DNA of 64,000 bases from Pirellulaceae bacterium (GCA_019636385.1 JAHBXT010000003.1:124001-188000), one strand, 5' to 3'. Shown: positions 1 through 10,249, counted from the first letter of the stretch. A program made the numbers and translations. Notes: generated by a model not told the origin, from the sequence alone.

Positions 1-15
1 CGCATTAGCGAGACG

Positions 16-750
16 ATGTTGGATGGCAGCCTATTTCAGATTGGCCAATATCGTGCGTTTACTTACTTACCGTCGCCACAGCGGCGCAGCGTACCGCAGC
101 CTTGGGTTATGTACGCGCCGACAATCATGCCCAACTACCCTGATGAACACGAGCGTTGGATGCACCAACAGTTCCTGGAGGCCGGTATCGCCGTAGCCGG
201 TATCGACGTTGGTGAAGCGTTTGGAAGTCCGACCTGCATGGCAGCCTTGGACGCTTTGTACGAACATCTCGTCCAGCATGCCGACTTTTCGCACCGACCG
301 GTACTACTGGGCCGGAGTCGGGGTGGATTGTGGGTCAGCCGCTGGGCCGCTGAGCATCCACAGCGGGTGTCTGGAGTGGCTGGCATCTACCCGGTCTTCG
401 ATCTCCGTAGCTATCCAGGCTTGCATCAAGCGGCCGCAGCCTATGGGCTGACGCCGCCAGAGCTACAAGACAAACTGGTAGAATACAATCCAATCTCCCA
501 TGTTCACAAAATGGCCGCAGCTGCAGTTCCGGTCTACTTAGTTCATGGTGCCATCGATCATGTCGTGCCGCTGGAGCCGAACTCATTGGCGGTGCAAGAA
601 CTGTATCAACAGGCCGGGCAGGCTCAGGCAATCCAGTTGGAGGTTATTCAAGACCAAGGTCACAATTACTGGCCTGGGTTCTTTCGTTGCCAAGGTTTAG
701 TTGACTTTGTAGTCGAACGCGCTGGCAGCCAAGTGCCATCACCGGAATGA
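16..750 (+). CDS. alpha/beta hydrolase (serine hydrolase)
   Basis: Predicted cytoplasmic serine hydrolase of the alpha/beta fold, close to prolyl-oligopeptidase/dienelactone-hydrolase types; the substrate cannot be read from sequence. The nucleophile elbow GRSRGG puts Ser at residue 101. The acid is probably Asp181 in GAIDHVVP and the base His216 in DQGHNYW, so the triad is complete and correctly ordered. No signal peptide or membrane segment is visible. The frame stays open back to base 1, so the true start could lie outside the window, although the ATG at 16 gives a sensible N-terminus for a compact hydrolase of about 244 residues. The dehydrogenase gene follows 64 bp downstream on the same strand, but nothing else ties them together. 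Confidence 0.75.
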   Translation: MLDGSLFQIGQYRAFTYLPSPQRRSVPQPWVMYAPTIMPNYPDEHERWMHQQFLEAGIAVAGIDVGEAFGSPTCMAALDALYEHLVQHADFSHRPVLLGRSRGGLWVSRWAAEHPQRVSGVAGIYPVFDLRSYPGLHQAAAAYGLTPPELQDKLVEYNPISHVHKMAAAAVPVYLVHGAIDHVVPLEPNSLAVQELYQQAGQAQAIQLEVIQDQGHNYWPGFFRCQGLVDFVVERAGSQVPSPE

Positions 751-814
751 AATTCACGTAAGAGCTTTGGGTATTTCTGGCGAACGATCGACTTGTTGTA
801 GGTGAGACATCACA

Positions 815-2272
815 ATGAACTGGGAACAATTGCGCGATTCAACTTTGTTTCGCAGTCAGGCGCTGATCGCCGGACAGTGGTGCGATGCGGACAGCGGGCA
901 AACGCTGCGCGTCCTCAATCCGGCTACTGGCCAGTGTGTGGGGCTGGTACCCGACATGGGCGAGACGGAAACCTGCCGAGCCATCCAAGCTGCGCGTGAC
1001 GCATGGCCGGCCTGGCGACAAAAGACAGCCCACGAGCGTGCCGAGATACTCCGCCGCTGGCGCGATTTGATGCTGGAACACGCCGACGACCTGGCGTTGA
1101 TTCTGACTACCGAACAGGGTAAGCCGCTGCGGGAAGCTCGTGGCGAGATTGTCTACGCCGCGTCGTTTGCCGAATGGTATGCGGAGGAAGGCAAACGCGT
1201 GGGGGCGGAAAGTCTAGTCAGCCCGCTACCGGGCAAGCGCACACTGGTCCTCAAGCAACCCGTGGGTGTGTGCGCGGCGATCACGCCCTGGAATTTTCCG
1301 GCCGCGATGATTACGCGCAAAGTTGCTCCGGCGCTGGCCGCAGGCTGTCCAATGATTGTCAAACCATCCGAGTTAACTCCACTGACGGCCCTGGCCATCG
1401 CCCACCTGGCAGCCCAGGCCGGTGTACCCGATGGCGTGTTGCAAGTTGTCACTGGCCAGCCACAGCCGATCGGAAAACAGTTGACAACGCATCCGGACGT
1501 GCGGAAATTTAGCTTTACCGGCTCGACCGCCGTTGGCCGCCTATTGGCTCAACAGTGTGCCTCGACCATCAAGCGGCTATCCTTGGAACTAGGTGGACAC
1601 GCACCGTTCATCGTCTTCGATGACGCTGATTTGGACGCCGCCGTGCAGGGGGCAATCGCATCGAAGTATCGCAACAATGGTCAAACGTGTATTTGCACCA
1701 ACCGTTTCTTTGTGCACGACGCGGTCTATGATCGCTTTCTGGAAAAACTGCTTCCGTTGGTACGCGCATTGAAGGTGGGGCCTGGCTGCAATCCGGGAGT
1801 GGACTTGGGTCCGCTGATCAATCAAGCCGCCGTAGCCAAGGTTGAGCGGCACATACAAGACGCGGTGGGGCAGGGGGCCCAGATTGTTGTTGGAGGCAAA
1901 CGCCATGCGTTGGGAGGCGGATTTTTCGAGCCCACCGTTCTGTCCGGAATTCAGCCGCAAATGTTGGTGGCCCGTGAAGAGACGTTTGGTCCAGTCAGTC
2001 CGCTCATTCGATTTACCGACGATGCTCAAGTTGTTGAGTTGGCTAATGATACACAATACGGTCTAGCCGCCTACTTTTTTAGTCGCGACATAGGTCGTGT
2101 GTGGCGAGTCGCTGAAGGGCTAGAATATGGAATGGTGGGTGTCAACACGGGCCTGATCACCAGCGAGACCGTTCCGTTCGGCGGTATGAAGCAATCAGGC
2201 ATCGGCCGCGAAGGTTCGCGCCAGGGGATTGAAGAATACCTCGAGGTCAAATACGTTTGCATTGCTCTGTGA
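815..2272 (+). CDS. gabD: NAD(P)-dependent succinate-semialdehyde dehydrogenase
   Basis: Member of the aldehyde dehydrogenase superfamily, best matched to GabD, which oxidises succinate semialdehyde to succinate in 4-aminobutyrate breakdown. The 485-residue length is normal for the family. Visible motifs are the cofactor segment ITPWNFP (156-162), FTGSTAVG (234-241), the general base Glu258 in LELGGHAP and the nucleophile Cys292 in NNGQTCICTNRF. The C-x-C pair at 292/294 is typical of SSADH enzymes. The C-terminal PFGGMKQSGIGREG is the family signature. No GABA transaminase gene is in the window, so the substrate could also be another short semialdehyde such as glutarate semialdehyde. The downstream gene cluster is on the opposite strand and convergent. 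Confidence 0.9.
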   Translation: MNWEQLRDSTLFRSQALIAGQWCDADSGQTLRVLNPATGQCVGLVPDMGETETCRAIQAARDAWPAWRQKTAHERAEILRRWRDLMLEHADDLALILTTEQGKPLREARGEIVYAASFAEWYAEEGKRVGAESLVSPLPGKRTLVLKQPVGVCAAITPWNFPAAMITRKVAPALAAGCPMIVKPSELTPLTALAIAHLAAQAGVPDGVLQVVTGQPQPIGKQLTTHPDVRKFSFTGSTAVGRLLAQQCASTIKRLSLELGGHAPFIVFDDADLDAAVQGAIASKYRNNGQTCICTNRFFVHDAVYDRFLEKLLPLVRALKVGPGCNPGVDLGPLINQAAVAKVERHIQDAVGQGAQIVVGGKRHALGGGFFEPTVLSGIQPQMLVAREETFGPVSPLIRFTDDAQVVELANDTQYGLAAYFFSRDIGRVWRVAEGLEYGMVGVNTGLITSETVPFGGMKQSGIGREGSRQGIEEYLEVKYVCIAL

Positions 2273-2382
2273 CTACGCCGTGTGCGCCGCAGAGCCTATG
2301 CAGCACGCCACAGACCACTTCACGTCACCCGATCAACTCTGATGAAGACTCAGAAGTCGCTAGGAGGCTGCTAGGTCCAGCT

Positions 2383-3273
2383 TTAGCCTAGGCCTTCAGG
2401 TTTGACATCAACGGCCACGGAAATCCGGCTATCTCCGCCACCTAGATAGGCCCCGCGCACCGGCACCACATCGGTGTAATCTCGTCCCCAGGCGATGGGA
2501 ATGTGATGCAGTTGGCAAAGGCAGTTGTTGGTCGGATCAAAGTCAATCCACCCTACCGACTGACCCGCATAGACACTTACCCAGGCGTGGGATTGATCTG
2601 CGCCAATCAATCGCGCTCCTCCAGTTGGCGGGATGGTTCGCAGATATCCACTAACATACCGCGCAGGCAAACCCAAGCTTCGCAGGCAGGCAATAGCCAC
2701 ATGCGCAAAATCCTGACACACACCGCGCTGAAGTCGGAACACATCATCAGTTGGTGTGGCCGAATTGGTAGCTTGTGTATCGTACCTGAAGTCCGCATGT
2801 ATTTGTTGGCACAGGCGTTGTGTGCCGGTCAGCAGATCGACGCCACTACCGAAACAGGCTTGCGCATATCGAGAATACTCGACAGCCCGCCGTATGCGCG
2901 GTGAATCAAAGGAGTAGACGCAGGCCGCCAACCAACCAGAGTCGCTTCGATCTGTGAGCGCAGCCCGAATCTGCTGCCATTCTGGCCACTGCACATGATT
3001 GAACAGTTCGACCTCGTGTACCGTCACTCGACTGTACGCAGCAATCACCAATTCGTCATGACTCTCGTCTATGCAGAATTCCGTCAATTGGTTGCCAAAG
3101 AAGTCGCTTCGACTGTGAACCTTGCTGGGCTGTGGATCGATCTTCAAGCGATGCGACAAGCACTGGACGTGCGCGTCATTGCGAGGGCTGAGCGCCAGCA
3201 CGTTCTGGCAAACGCTGACCGGACTGGAGTAAGCGTATTTGGTAACATGCGAAATCCGATAGCATTGTGGCAT
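2383..3273 (-). CDS. transglutaminase-like protein, module B
   Basis: Cytoplasmic transglutaminase-like cysteine protein with the bacterial transglutaminase N-terminal beta domain (about residues 1-90) followed by the papain-fold core. The triad is visible: Cys186 in RGVCQDFAH, His229 in DQSHAWV and Asp246 in DFDPTN. Relatives of this family are predicted peptidases or amide-transfer enzymes linked to ATP-grasp ligases. It is the last gene of the five-gene minus-strand operon and starts 9 bp after the ATP-grasp/alpha-E fusion ends, so it is almost certainly co-transcribed. The 296-residue length is typical. Its substrate is unknown. It differs from the larger transglutaminase in the same operon by lacking the DUF2126 extension. 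Confidence 0.88.
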   Translation of the reverse strand: MPQCYRISHVTKYAYSSPVSVCQNVLALSPRNDAHVQCLSHRLKIDPQPSKVHSRSDFFGNQLTEFCIDESHDELVIAAYSRVTVHEVELFNHVQWPEWQQIRAALTDRSDSGWLAACVYSFDSPRIRRAVEYSRYAQACFGSGVDLLTGTQRLCQQIHADFRYDTQATNSATPTDDVFRLQRGVCQDFAHVAIACLRSLGLPARYVSGYLRTIPPTGGARLIGADQSHAWVSVYAGQSVGWIDFDPTNNCLCQLHHIPIAWGRDYTDVVPVRGAYLGGGDSRISVAVDVKPEGLG

Positions 3274-3282
3274 GTTATCGAC

Positions 3283-5817
3283 TCAAGCTTCAGTAAACGA
3301 ACGTGGTAAGCCCGCATGAATCAAATAGCGCCCAGAGACGATCTCACTTAGTTTGGGCAGCTTGACTCGCAACCTCTCCAGCAAACGAGCCAGCTCCTCG
3401 CGACGTTGGCCGCGCGAACGAGTAATTAGGAACACGTCTGTCAGCCGAATTTCAGACAACATACTTAAAGCCAACAATTGCTCGGGAGACTTGACTCCAT
3501 ACCGCTCGGTACGCGGCAATCCATTGACATGCCGTTCAATCCTGACCAACTGGAAGGCGATCGAGCGCGGATTGGTCTCGTCACACAGAAGTAAGTCTAA
3601 CAGTGGTGCCATTTGGAGATTCGACAAATATCTGGAGCGATAGGTCATCACGTTACCACCGACCTGCAACAGTGACTCCAGAATACCGGACTCTTCGGCA
3701 GTAACTCGGACTGCTGTTGACTCCAGCAACAAAATCGCTTGCCAGCAGCGCTCGATCCGCAGTCCCAAATCCAGGAACAACCAACTAAAACCGCGCGTCA
3801 TGCTTTCGTTGACCAATCCATCGAAGGCCAAGGCATGTATCAACAGCTCGTCGAGCATGGCCAACACCTGAGCTGAGCTGGCTTGGCGCTGATCCGGCAA
3901 TTGGCAGGCCGCATCGAGCCTGCGAACCGATCGAGACATATCCGCAGTAATGCGGTCTGGGAGAGTCGCAATAACGCGCGCGGCCTGCTGAACGCTTGAC
4001 CGCAACGAACGTTCACGCGAGACATCGAATATTGCCAGTGGCAGGGCATTTTCGATTCCCGGCAACTGACCGCCAAACTCACTGATGACATAATCTGGTT
4101 CGATTTGTCCCAGGTCAACCAGAGTGCGCAGCAGTGGTTCCAAAGTATCGCTCCGATCCTGCTCGCTGGACATCAGCTGAAACACCTCCCGCAAGAGGCG
4201 TACGGAACCTTCGATCCGACCCATGTATCGGCCCAACCAAAACAAATTGTCGGCGGCGCGGCTAGGCAAGTCAGGTCCACTACGGCGCAGTTCTACGTGA
4301 TCACTGTACAGCGGTGTCAGCTTGACATCCTTGACCGGCGTGCCAGCAATCACCCACACGTCTTGACTGCGTTCCCCAGAGGTCATCGTTGAGTCAAGAC
4401 AATTCGAATCGGGAGAGATTCTGGCCAATCCACCAGGTAATACGGAATAGCCTGATTGTCCGGCGCAGGCAAATGCTCGAATCGCCAAATGCCACGGCTG
4501 TGCACCGTCTTCGGTCCACACAGGCACTGTCGAACGTACAAAACCCTGCTGGGCTACAAAACGATGTGGCTCTCGCATGAGTTGATCGACCAGTTGTTCG
4601 CGCTGTTGGCCAGTCAACTGGGCAGGCCGGATGACCGCTTCGTCGGCGTCGGTGCGATAGGCACGGCGAATGATCAGTTGATCAAGATTGTCCTGCACAA
4701 ATGCGAAATCCGGCTGCTGGCCACACCACCAGGTTGGAATCGTGGGCAATCGCAATTCTTCGGACAATAAAAACTCACAAATCGCGGGCAGCCACGGTAG
4801 GAATACAGGTGATTCCACCACCTGGCTTCCCAAGGCATTGGCGATAGCCACTTGCCTATTGCGACAACTTTCCACTAGACCTGCCACACCATTCATGTCA
4901 CAGCCTGACAGTTCAATAGGATCGCAGGCATCATCGTCAGTTCGCCTCAGAATGACTTCCACCGGCAACAAGCCCCCTAGGGTCTTCAACATGACTCGCT
5001 GATCGCGAACAGCCAAATCGCCACCCTCGGCCAGCAGGAAACCCAAATATCGGGCCAGATACGCATCTTCAAAATAAGCCCGCGAACCCGGGCCTTTGGT
5101 CAGCAAGACGATACGTGGATTGTCTTTGGAGAACCAGGCTTGATCGACCAAGCCTTGCCGTAGGCTGGCAAAGAAGGAAGCGATGCGCCGAATTTTTCCC
5201 CGTCGAAACATGGCTGGAAAAATTCGCGAGGCCGCAAATCGATTTTCTAGTACATAGCCCAATCCGAATGGGGCTCGCGTACGATCGCCTGTGGAAATCC
5301 ACCGCCCGTCCGGAGCGCGGCCTAAATCCATCGCGTATAAACTCAGGTAATTGCGCCCGGCCACCTGCAGTTGGTGGTAAGCTGGATAGACTGCCGGGTG
5401 ATCGTAATACAGTTCAGGCGGAATGATCTTTTCCCGCAATAGGCGTTGCGGTCCAAACAAATCCGCCAACAGGCCGTCCATCAATCGGGCGCGTTGCTCG
5501 ATGCCTGCCGCTAAGGAACTCCATTCCAATTCGTCGAAAACCATTGGGATGGGGTCCAGCGCCCAAGGACGCGACGAACCGCTTTCAGCATCATACGGAT
5601 TGAAGGTCACTCCATCCCGCTGAATCTGATCCAATCCCTGTCGCCAACGCCGGTCCAACTCGCCACGGCCCAGCGATTCCAGCTCGACGATCAAGGTCTT
5701 CCAGTGACCGCGCAGGTTCCCGGCAGCGTCGATGGCTTCATCATAGGCATGGCTAACCGGTTGGTAGTCCAACAATTGCCAAGCCGCTCCGTGCGCATCC
5801 TTGATCGAATCGGTCAT
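3283..5817 (-). CDS. circularly permuted ATP-grasp / alpha-E fusion protein
   Basis: Fusion of a circularly permuted type 2 ATP-grasp domain (about residues 70-495) with an alpha-E all-helical domain (about 518-835, opening with AADNLFWLGRYMGRIEG). The family is predicted to form amide bonds on peptides or small molecules using ATP. The nucleotide-binding stretch that reads VVKAANEAGGYG in the stand-alone ATP-grasp of this operon reads IIRRAYRTDADEA here (about 382-394), so the usual lysine and glycine-rich loop are replaced. Another family motif, APFGLGYVLENR (182-193), is kept. The start codon overlaps the stop of the upstream gene as ATGA, which implies translational coupling. It is either a specialised ligase subclass or a non-catalytic partner. 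Confidence 0.88.
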   Translation of the reverse strand: MTDSIKDAHGAAWQLLDYQPVSHAYDEAIDAAGNLRGHWKTLIVELESLGRGELDRRWRQGLDQIQRDGVTFNPYDAESGSSRPWALDPIPMVFDELEWSSLAAGIEQRARLMDGLLADLFGPQRLLREKIIPPELYYDHPAVYPAYHQLQVAGRNYLSLYAMDLGRAPDGRWISTGDRTRAPFGLGYVLENRFAASRIFPAMFRRGKIRRIASFFASLRQGLVDQAWFSKDNPRIVLLTKGPGSRAYFEDAYLARYLGFLLAEGGDLAVRDQRVMLKTLGGLLPVEVILRRTDDDACDPIELSGCDMNGVAGLVESCRNRQVAIANALGSQVVESPVFLPWLPAICEFLLSEELRLPTIPTWWCGQQPDFAFVQDNLDQLIIRRAYRTDADEAVIRPAQLTGQQREQLVDQLMREPHRFVAQQGFVRSTVPVWTEDGAQPWHLAIRAFACAGQSGYSVLPGGLARISPDSNCLDSTMTSGERSQDVWVIAGTPVKDVKLTPLYSDHVELRRSGPDLPSRAADNLFWLGRYMGRIEGSVRLLREVFQLMSSEQDRSDTLEPLLRTLVDLGQIEPDYVISEFGGQLPGIENALPLAIFDVSRERSLRSSVQQAARVIATLPDRITADMSRSVRRLDAACQLPDQRQASSAQVLAMLDELLIHALAFDGLVNESMTRGFSWLFLDLGLRIERCWQAILLLESTAVRVTAEESGILESLLQVGGNVMTYRSRYLSNLQMAPLLDLLLCDETNPRSIAFQLVRIERHVNGLPRTERYGVKSPEQLLALSMLSEIRLTDVFLITRSRGQRREELARLLERLRVKLPKLSEIVSGRYLIHAGLPRSFTEA

Positions 5818-8800
5818 GCTGTTGAGTGCTGGGAGCGGCGCAGATCGAGGGTAAGCGGAAATTCGGTACTGGATTCTGTTCGGGGTATGTCACGCCCACC
5901 GGGACTGTGTCCCATGGGGTGAAATCGAGCAGCCCGCCTGGCTGCGGCTTCCAGTGAATTCACTGGAAAACTATCGTAATTCCTCCCCGCAGGATGAGCA
6001 ACATGATAGGTGCAGCCACCGACCGCTCGACCTGACCAAATATCGACAATATCGAATACCAATGGTGCGTGAACTGGAATCGTGGGATGCAAGCATTGCG
6101 GTGGCTGCCAAGCGCGAAACCGCACACCGGCCACATACTCGCCAGGTGAGCCTGTTGCCCGCAGCGGTACGCGACGGCCATTGCAGGTGACACAGTAGCG
6201 CTCGCTGACTAAACCCGTGAGGCGTACCTGCAGCCGTTCCACCGACGAGTCCACATAGCGGACTGTTGCCTGCCCGCTCGGCTGCTCGCCCAAGACATGC
6301 CAGGGTTCCAGAGCCTGGCGCAATTCCAACTGGATGTCATCGTAAACGACTGAACCAATCAGTGGAAAACGGAATTCGAAGTGTGTCAAGAACCAGTCGC
6401 GCTCGATCGCAATTCCCGCTTGATTCAATTGGTCTATCACCTCATCAAAATCCGTCCACAGGTAATGCGGCAGCATGAATCGGTCATGCAGACTTGTGCC
6501 CCAGACAATCGGTGGTTGCCGATAAGGGCTGCGCCAGAAATGGCTGACCAGCGCTCGAATGAGCAACTGCTGAGCCAGGCTCATTTCAGCGTGGGGCGGC
6601 ATCTCGAAGCCCCGCAATTCGACCAATCCCAAACGGCCTGAGCTGTGATCTGGCGAATACAATTTGTCGATGCAGATCTCCGCGCGGTGCGTGTTACCGG
6701 TGATATCAGTCAGCAGGTTGCGGAAAATCCTATCGACCAACCAAGGCGGTATCGGCGCACCAGCTTGTTGTTGCTCGACCGTTGGAACTAACGCCAGAGC
6801 CAGCTGTAATTCATAGACCGCGTCGCGCCGGCCTTCATCCAGACGCGGAGCCTGACTGGTGGGGCCTATGAACCGTCCACTAAATAGATAGCTGAGCGAA
6901 GGATGGTTATTCCAGTAGACAATCAAGCTGTGCAACAAATCGGGGCGCCGCAAAAATGGGCTGTCGGTGGTCGAGTATGATCCCAGGACTATGTGGTTGC
7001 CGCCACCGGTACCAGAATGCTTGCCGTCAAGATCGAATTTTTCAGTGCCCAGTCGCGACAGGCGCGCCTCTTCGTACAGGTCGGTCGTGTTGCTAACAAG
7101 TTCATCCCAACTGCCAGATGGGTGAATATTGACTTCGATCACGCCTGGGTCAGGCGTGACTTTCAGCAATTTCAAACGATGATCTGTGGGCGGCAGATAG
7201 CCTTCGATGACCACCGGTAGCGAAAGTCTCTCCGCCGTGTCCTCGATCGCCGCTATCAAGTCTAGATAATCTTCTAAACGCTCGACTGGTGGAATGAATA
7301 GGTGCAATCTGCCATCGCGCGGCTCGATACACAAGGCCGTGCGGACGACGGGAGCACCCGCCGCGTGTGAGCTAACCGAAGCTGACGTAGTCGGAATCTG
7401 TGACTGTCGCTGCTCGACCGTCTCCGCTCGTGACGGGTGACGGCTGGCGCCCTGACCTGGGCCGAACTGTAGCTGGTGGCTGTGCTGCGGTTGGCGACCA
7501 TCCACTAGTGCTTGCAGCGGTGCTGATGGATCGGCAGTCCATAATTCGTCAATCGACGGCCAGGCGGCGGATAAAAACTCCAGTGGCAAACGCAAGCCGA
7601 TGGGCGAATCGCCGGGCATCAGAAATACTCGCCCAGCACGAACCGGCCACCGCATGGACTGCCAAGCCGCACCCTTGGATTGCCACCATTGACTGCGCAT
7701 GGGCAGCACGTAGCCCACGGCAGAGTCTAGACCTTGCTCGAAGACTCGCGCCAAACGAGAGCGCTCTTCCGGATCCTGAAGCTGTGCTCGCTGCGGGTCG
7801 ACATTCACCGGTAACCGCTGCTCCTGCCAAGAATAATACGCCGCATCTTCAAAAGCCGGCAGGATGCATTCAGGCGACAACGCCAAGCGCTCTGCCAGAC
7901 AATCCGTAAATTGTTTGGCATCTTCGATACCGTAGCTGTATGTCTGATCCGAGTCAGCCAGCAATTGGGAATTGTTCCAGATTGGCACATGATCTTTCCG
8001 CCACAGACATGCCAGCGCCCATCTGGGCAAGGGCTCGCCGGGATACCATTTGCCCTGTCCATAATGCAGCAAAGCTCCGGGTGCCAATCGTTCGCGCAGG
8101 CGGCGAATCAATATCTCTGATAACCGTCGCTTGTGTGGACCTACCGCTGCCGAATTCCATTCCACGCCATCCATATCGTCGATCGAGACGAAGGTTGGTT
8201 CACCGCCCATCGTCAACCGCACATCATCGTGCTGCAATCGACGATCAACTTCGTGCCCAACTTGTACGATGGATTGCCATTGCTGTGGGCGATACGGTTT
8301 GGTAACGCGCGGGGCCTCGCAGATTCGGCTGATCGACATCGCAAAACTGAAATCGACTTCGCATTCTGACAGCGATCCACTGATCGGGGCCGCCGAGCTG
8401 GGATGGGGCGTGGCAGCCAACGGAATATGCCCCTCGCCGGCCAGAAGCCCCGAGGTGGGATCCAATCCAATCCAACCCGCGCCCGGAATATAAGCTTCCA
8501 CCCAAGCGTGTAGGTCGGTGAAGTCAACCGACGCGCCTGCGGGTCCGTCCAACGGCTTGATATCTGGAACTAACTGAATCAGATAGCCCGAAACGAATCG
8601 CGCCGCCAGGCCCAAATGCCTCAAGATCTGCACCAGCAGCCAGGCAGAATCGCGGCACGATCCCGAACGCAGTTCTAGCGTTTGCTGCGGTGTTTGCACT
8701 CCAGGCTCTGGACGAATCAGGTAGCGGATTGCTTGCTGAATCCGCTGATTGATGTCTACCAATAAAGTGATCGTATGCTGCGGCTGAACATGCAAAGAGC

Positions 8801-9194
8801 TGATAAATTCTGTCAATAACGAACTATTGGGCTGCGTCTCAAGAAATGGCTTTAGGTCGGTAGCCAGGCTAGGTTCGTAGCTGAATGGAAAATTGAGAAC
8901 TTCTTGATCTACAAAGAAATCAAAGGGATTGCTGGCCGATAGGTCGCACACCAGATCCACTGTGAAACACAATTCTCGAGCTGGCTTTGGAAAGACGTAT
9001 CGGGCCAAGAAGTTACCGTGAGGGTCTTGTTGCCAGTTGCGAAAATGCTCACTGGGCTGAACCGACAGCGAATAGCTGACGATGCTTGTGCGACAATGGG
9101 GTGCTGGACGCAATCGCACGATTTGCGGACCGATCGAGGTCAGACGGTCGTAACGATAACGGCTGACATGATTCAGGGCTACACGGATAGACAT
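5814..9194 (-). CDS. transglutaminase-like protein with DUF2126 domain
   Basis: Large two-part protein of 1126 residues. Residues 1-290 hold the bacterial transglutaminase N-terminal domain and papain-fold core, with Cys180 in RSGSCRDSAW, His229 in DLHAWVEAY and Asp245 in LDPTSG. Residues from about 300 onward form the DUF2126 region, which is regularly fused to this transglutaminase type and contains conserved stretches such as LTMGGEPTFVS and GTGGGNHIVLG. The DUF2126 region has a possible carboxylate-amine-ligase-like character, but its reaction is not established. No signal peptide is visible. The gene sits in the middle of the operon, 9 bp after the alpha-E gene, and overlaps the fusion gene by 4 bp. 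A low-complexity linker around residues 560-620 is rich in Ser, Gln and Pro. Confidence 0.88.
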   Translation of the reverse strand: MSIRVALNHVSRYRYDRLTSIGPQIVRLRPAPHCRTSIVSYSLSVQPSEHFRNWQQDPHGNFLARYVFPKPARELCFTVDLVCDLSASNPFDFFVDQEVLNFPFSYEPSLATDLKPFLETQPNSSLLTEFISSLHVQPQHTITLLVDINQRIQQAIRYLIRPEPGVQTPQQTLELRSGSCRDSAWLLVQILRHLGLAARFVSGYLIQLVPDIKPLDGPAGASVDFTDLHAWVEAYIPGAGWIGLDPTSGLLAGEGHIPLAATPHPSSAAPISGSLSECEVDFSFAMSISRICEAPRVTKPYRPQQWQSIVQVGHEVDRRLQHDDVRLTMGGEPTFVSIDDMDGVEWNSAAVGPHKRRLSEILIRRLRERLAPGALLHYGQGKWYPGEPLPRWALACLWRKDHVPIWNNSQLLADSDQTYSYGIEDAKQFTDCLAERLALSPECILPAFEDAAYYSWQEQRLPVNVDPQRAQLQDPEERSRLARVFEQGLDSAVGYVLPMRSQWWQSKGAAWQSMRWPVRAGRVFLMPGDSPIGLRLPLEFLSAAWPSIDELWTADPSAPLQALVDGRQPQHSHQLQFGPGQGASRHPSRAETVEQRQSQIPTTSASVSSHAAGAPVVRTALCIEPRDGRLHLFIPPVERLEDYLDLIAAIEDTAERLSLPVVIEGYLPPTDHRLKLLKVTPDPGVIEVNIHPSGSWDELVSNTTDLYEEARLSRLGTEKFDLDGKHSGTGGGNHIVLGSYSTTDSPFLRRPDLLHSLIVYWNNHPSLSYLFSGRFIGPTSQAPRLDEGRRDAVYELQLALALVPTVEQQQAGAPIPPWLVDRIFRNLLTDITGNTHRAEICIDKLYSPDHSSGRLGLVELRGFEMPPHAEMSLAQQLLIRALVSHFWRSPYRQPPIVWGTSLHDRFMLPHYLWTDFDEVIDQLNQAGIAIERDWFLTHFEFRFPLIGSVVYDDIQLELRQALEPWHVLGEQPSGQATVRYVDSSVERLQVRLTGLVSERYCVTCNGRRVPLRATGSPGEYVAGVRFRAWQPPQCLHPTIPVHAPLVFDIVDIWSGRAVGGCTYHVAHPAGRNYDSFPVNSLEAAARRAARFHPMGHSPGGRDIPRTESSTEFPLTLDLRRSQHSTA

Positions 9195-9203
9195 TATGCA
9201 GAT

Positions 9204-10190
9204 CTATTGATGGCTGAGTTGATACTGAACGGGCAGGGGCGCGGAAGATCGCAAAGCAAAAAACTCATCAAAAATTGCCTCGTCCACTTCGTTCAGCTTG
9301 ACCTGCAACTCATCGGCAAACTCGTGCAATCCGCGAGAAATGATCTGACGAACATCAGCGTAGGCTAGGTTGGCCAGCAATTGCCCTAATCGCTGCTCAG
9401 GCACATTGCGGAAAATCCCGAGGGGCGAGCCGGTGATCGCGTGTAGTGAACGGTTGGCACCATCCAGGCTAAACAGAATTGCCCGTGGAAATTCGCGTTC
9501 TAAAATCAAGAATTCAACGACGCGCGGAACAGTGATCGCCCGATAGCGCTTGCGGTAGACTTCAAAGCCACTGACCGAACGTAGCACGGCCGACCACTGC
9601 AAATCATCGATCGTCGTGCCGACGTCATCCAACTTTGGCAGCAGACTGAAGTACTTGACGTCAAGAATACGACTGGTTTGGTCGGCCCGCTCGATCAACC
9701 GGCCCAAATTAAAAAAATGCCAGCCTTCGCCATGTGACATAGTGGCATCTAAGATACCGTTGAATAAATGACTGTGCAGACGAGCACGTTGGTAGAAATC
9801 AGACAATTGATCCAACGACATCGTCTGTTGCTGAGAACCGTTCAGCCAATGGTAGAATTCGTTGATTTGCTCCCAGGCTTCCGACGAGATGGTTTCGCGA
9901 ATTGTTCGGGCGTTCTCGCGGGCCTGAGTCAGACAAGACTTGATCGAGTTTGAGTAATCGGGATCAAACGTCAAAAAATGTATCACCTGCTGCGCATCAG
10001 GACGGTTATAGCGTTGGTAGAAATCAAGCGCATCACCTGTGGCCAAAATCAAGGGTTTCCACTGCCTGTCAGCGGCATCAGGCTGATCCAGAATCACATT
10101 CAGCGTTACCTCAATGTAGCGCGATAGATTCTCAGCCCGTTCGATATACCGCGCCATCCAATACATTGAGTTCGCCACTCGGCTGAGCAT
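9204..10190 (-). CDS. alpha-E domain-containing protein
   Basis: Stand-alone alpha-E (DUF403) protein, an all-helical family that is nearly always encoded beside circularly permuted ATP-grasp and transglutaminase-like genes. The N-terminus MLSRVANSMYWMARYIERAEN is the family hallmark and decides the start: an in-frame GTG two codons upstream (10196) is less likely. The family length of about 310-330 residues is met (328). No catalytic motif is obvious; a scaffold or substrate-binding role in peptide modification is inference. It follows the 490-residue ATP-grasp gene after 59 bp and precedes the DUF2126 gene by 9 bp. The equivalent domain of module B is fused to its ATP-grasp partner instead. 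Confidence 0.88.
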   Translation of the reverse strand: MLSRVANSMYWMARYIERAENLSRYIEVTLNVILDQPDAADRQWKPLILATGDALDFYQRYNRPDAQQVIHFLTFDPDYSNSIKSCLTQARENARTIRETISSEAWEQINEFYHWLNGSQQQTMSLDQLSDFYQRARLHSHLFNGILDATMSHGEGWHFFNLGRLIERADQTSRILDVKYFSLLPKLDDVGTTIDDLQWSAVLRSVSGFEVYRKRYRAITVPRVVEFLILEREFPRAILFSLDGANRSLHAITGSPLGIFRNVPEQRLGQLLANLAYADVRQIISRGLHEFADELQVKLNEVDEAIFDEFFALRSSAPLPVQYQLSHQ

Positions 10191-10249
10191 GATCACAAGG
10201 TTCCTGATATGAGGGTGATTTACGTTTGGTCCTGTCTGGGCACTGCCCG

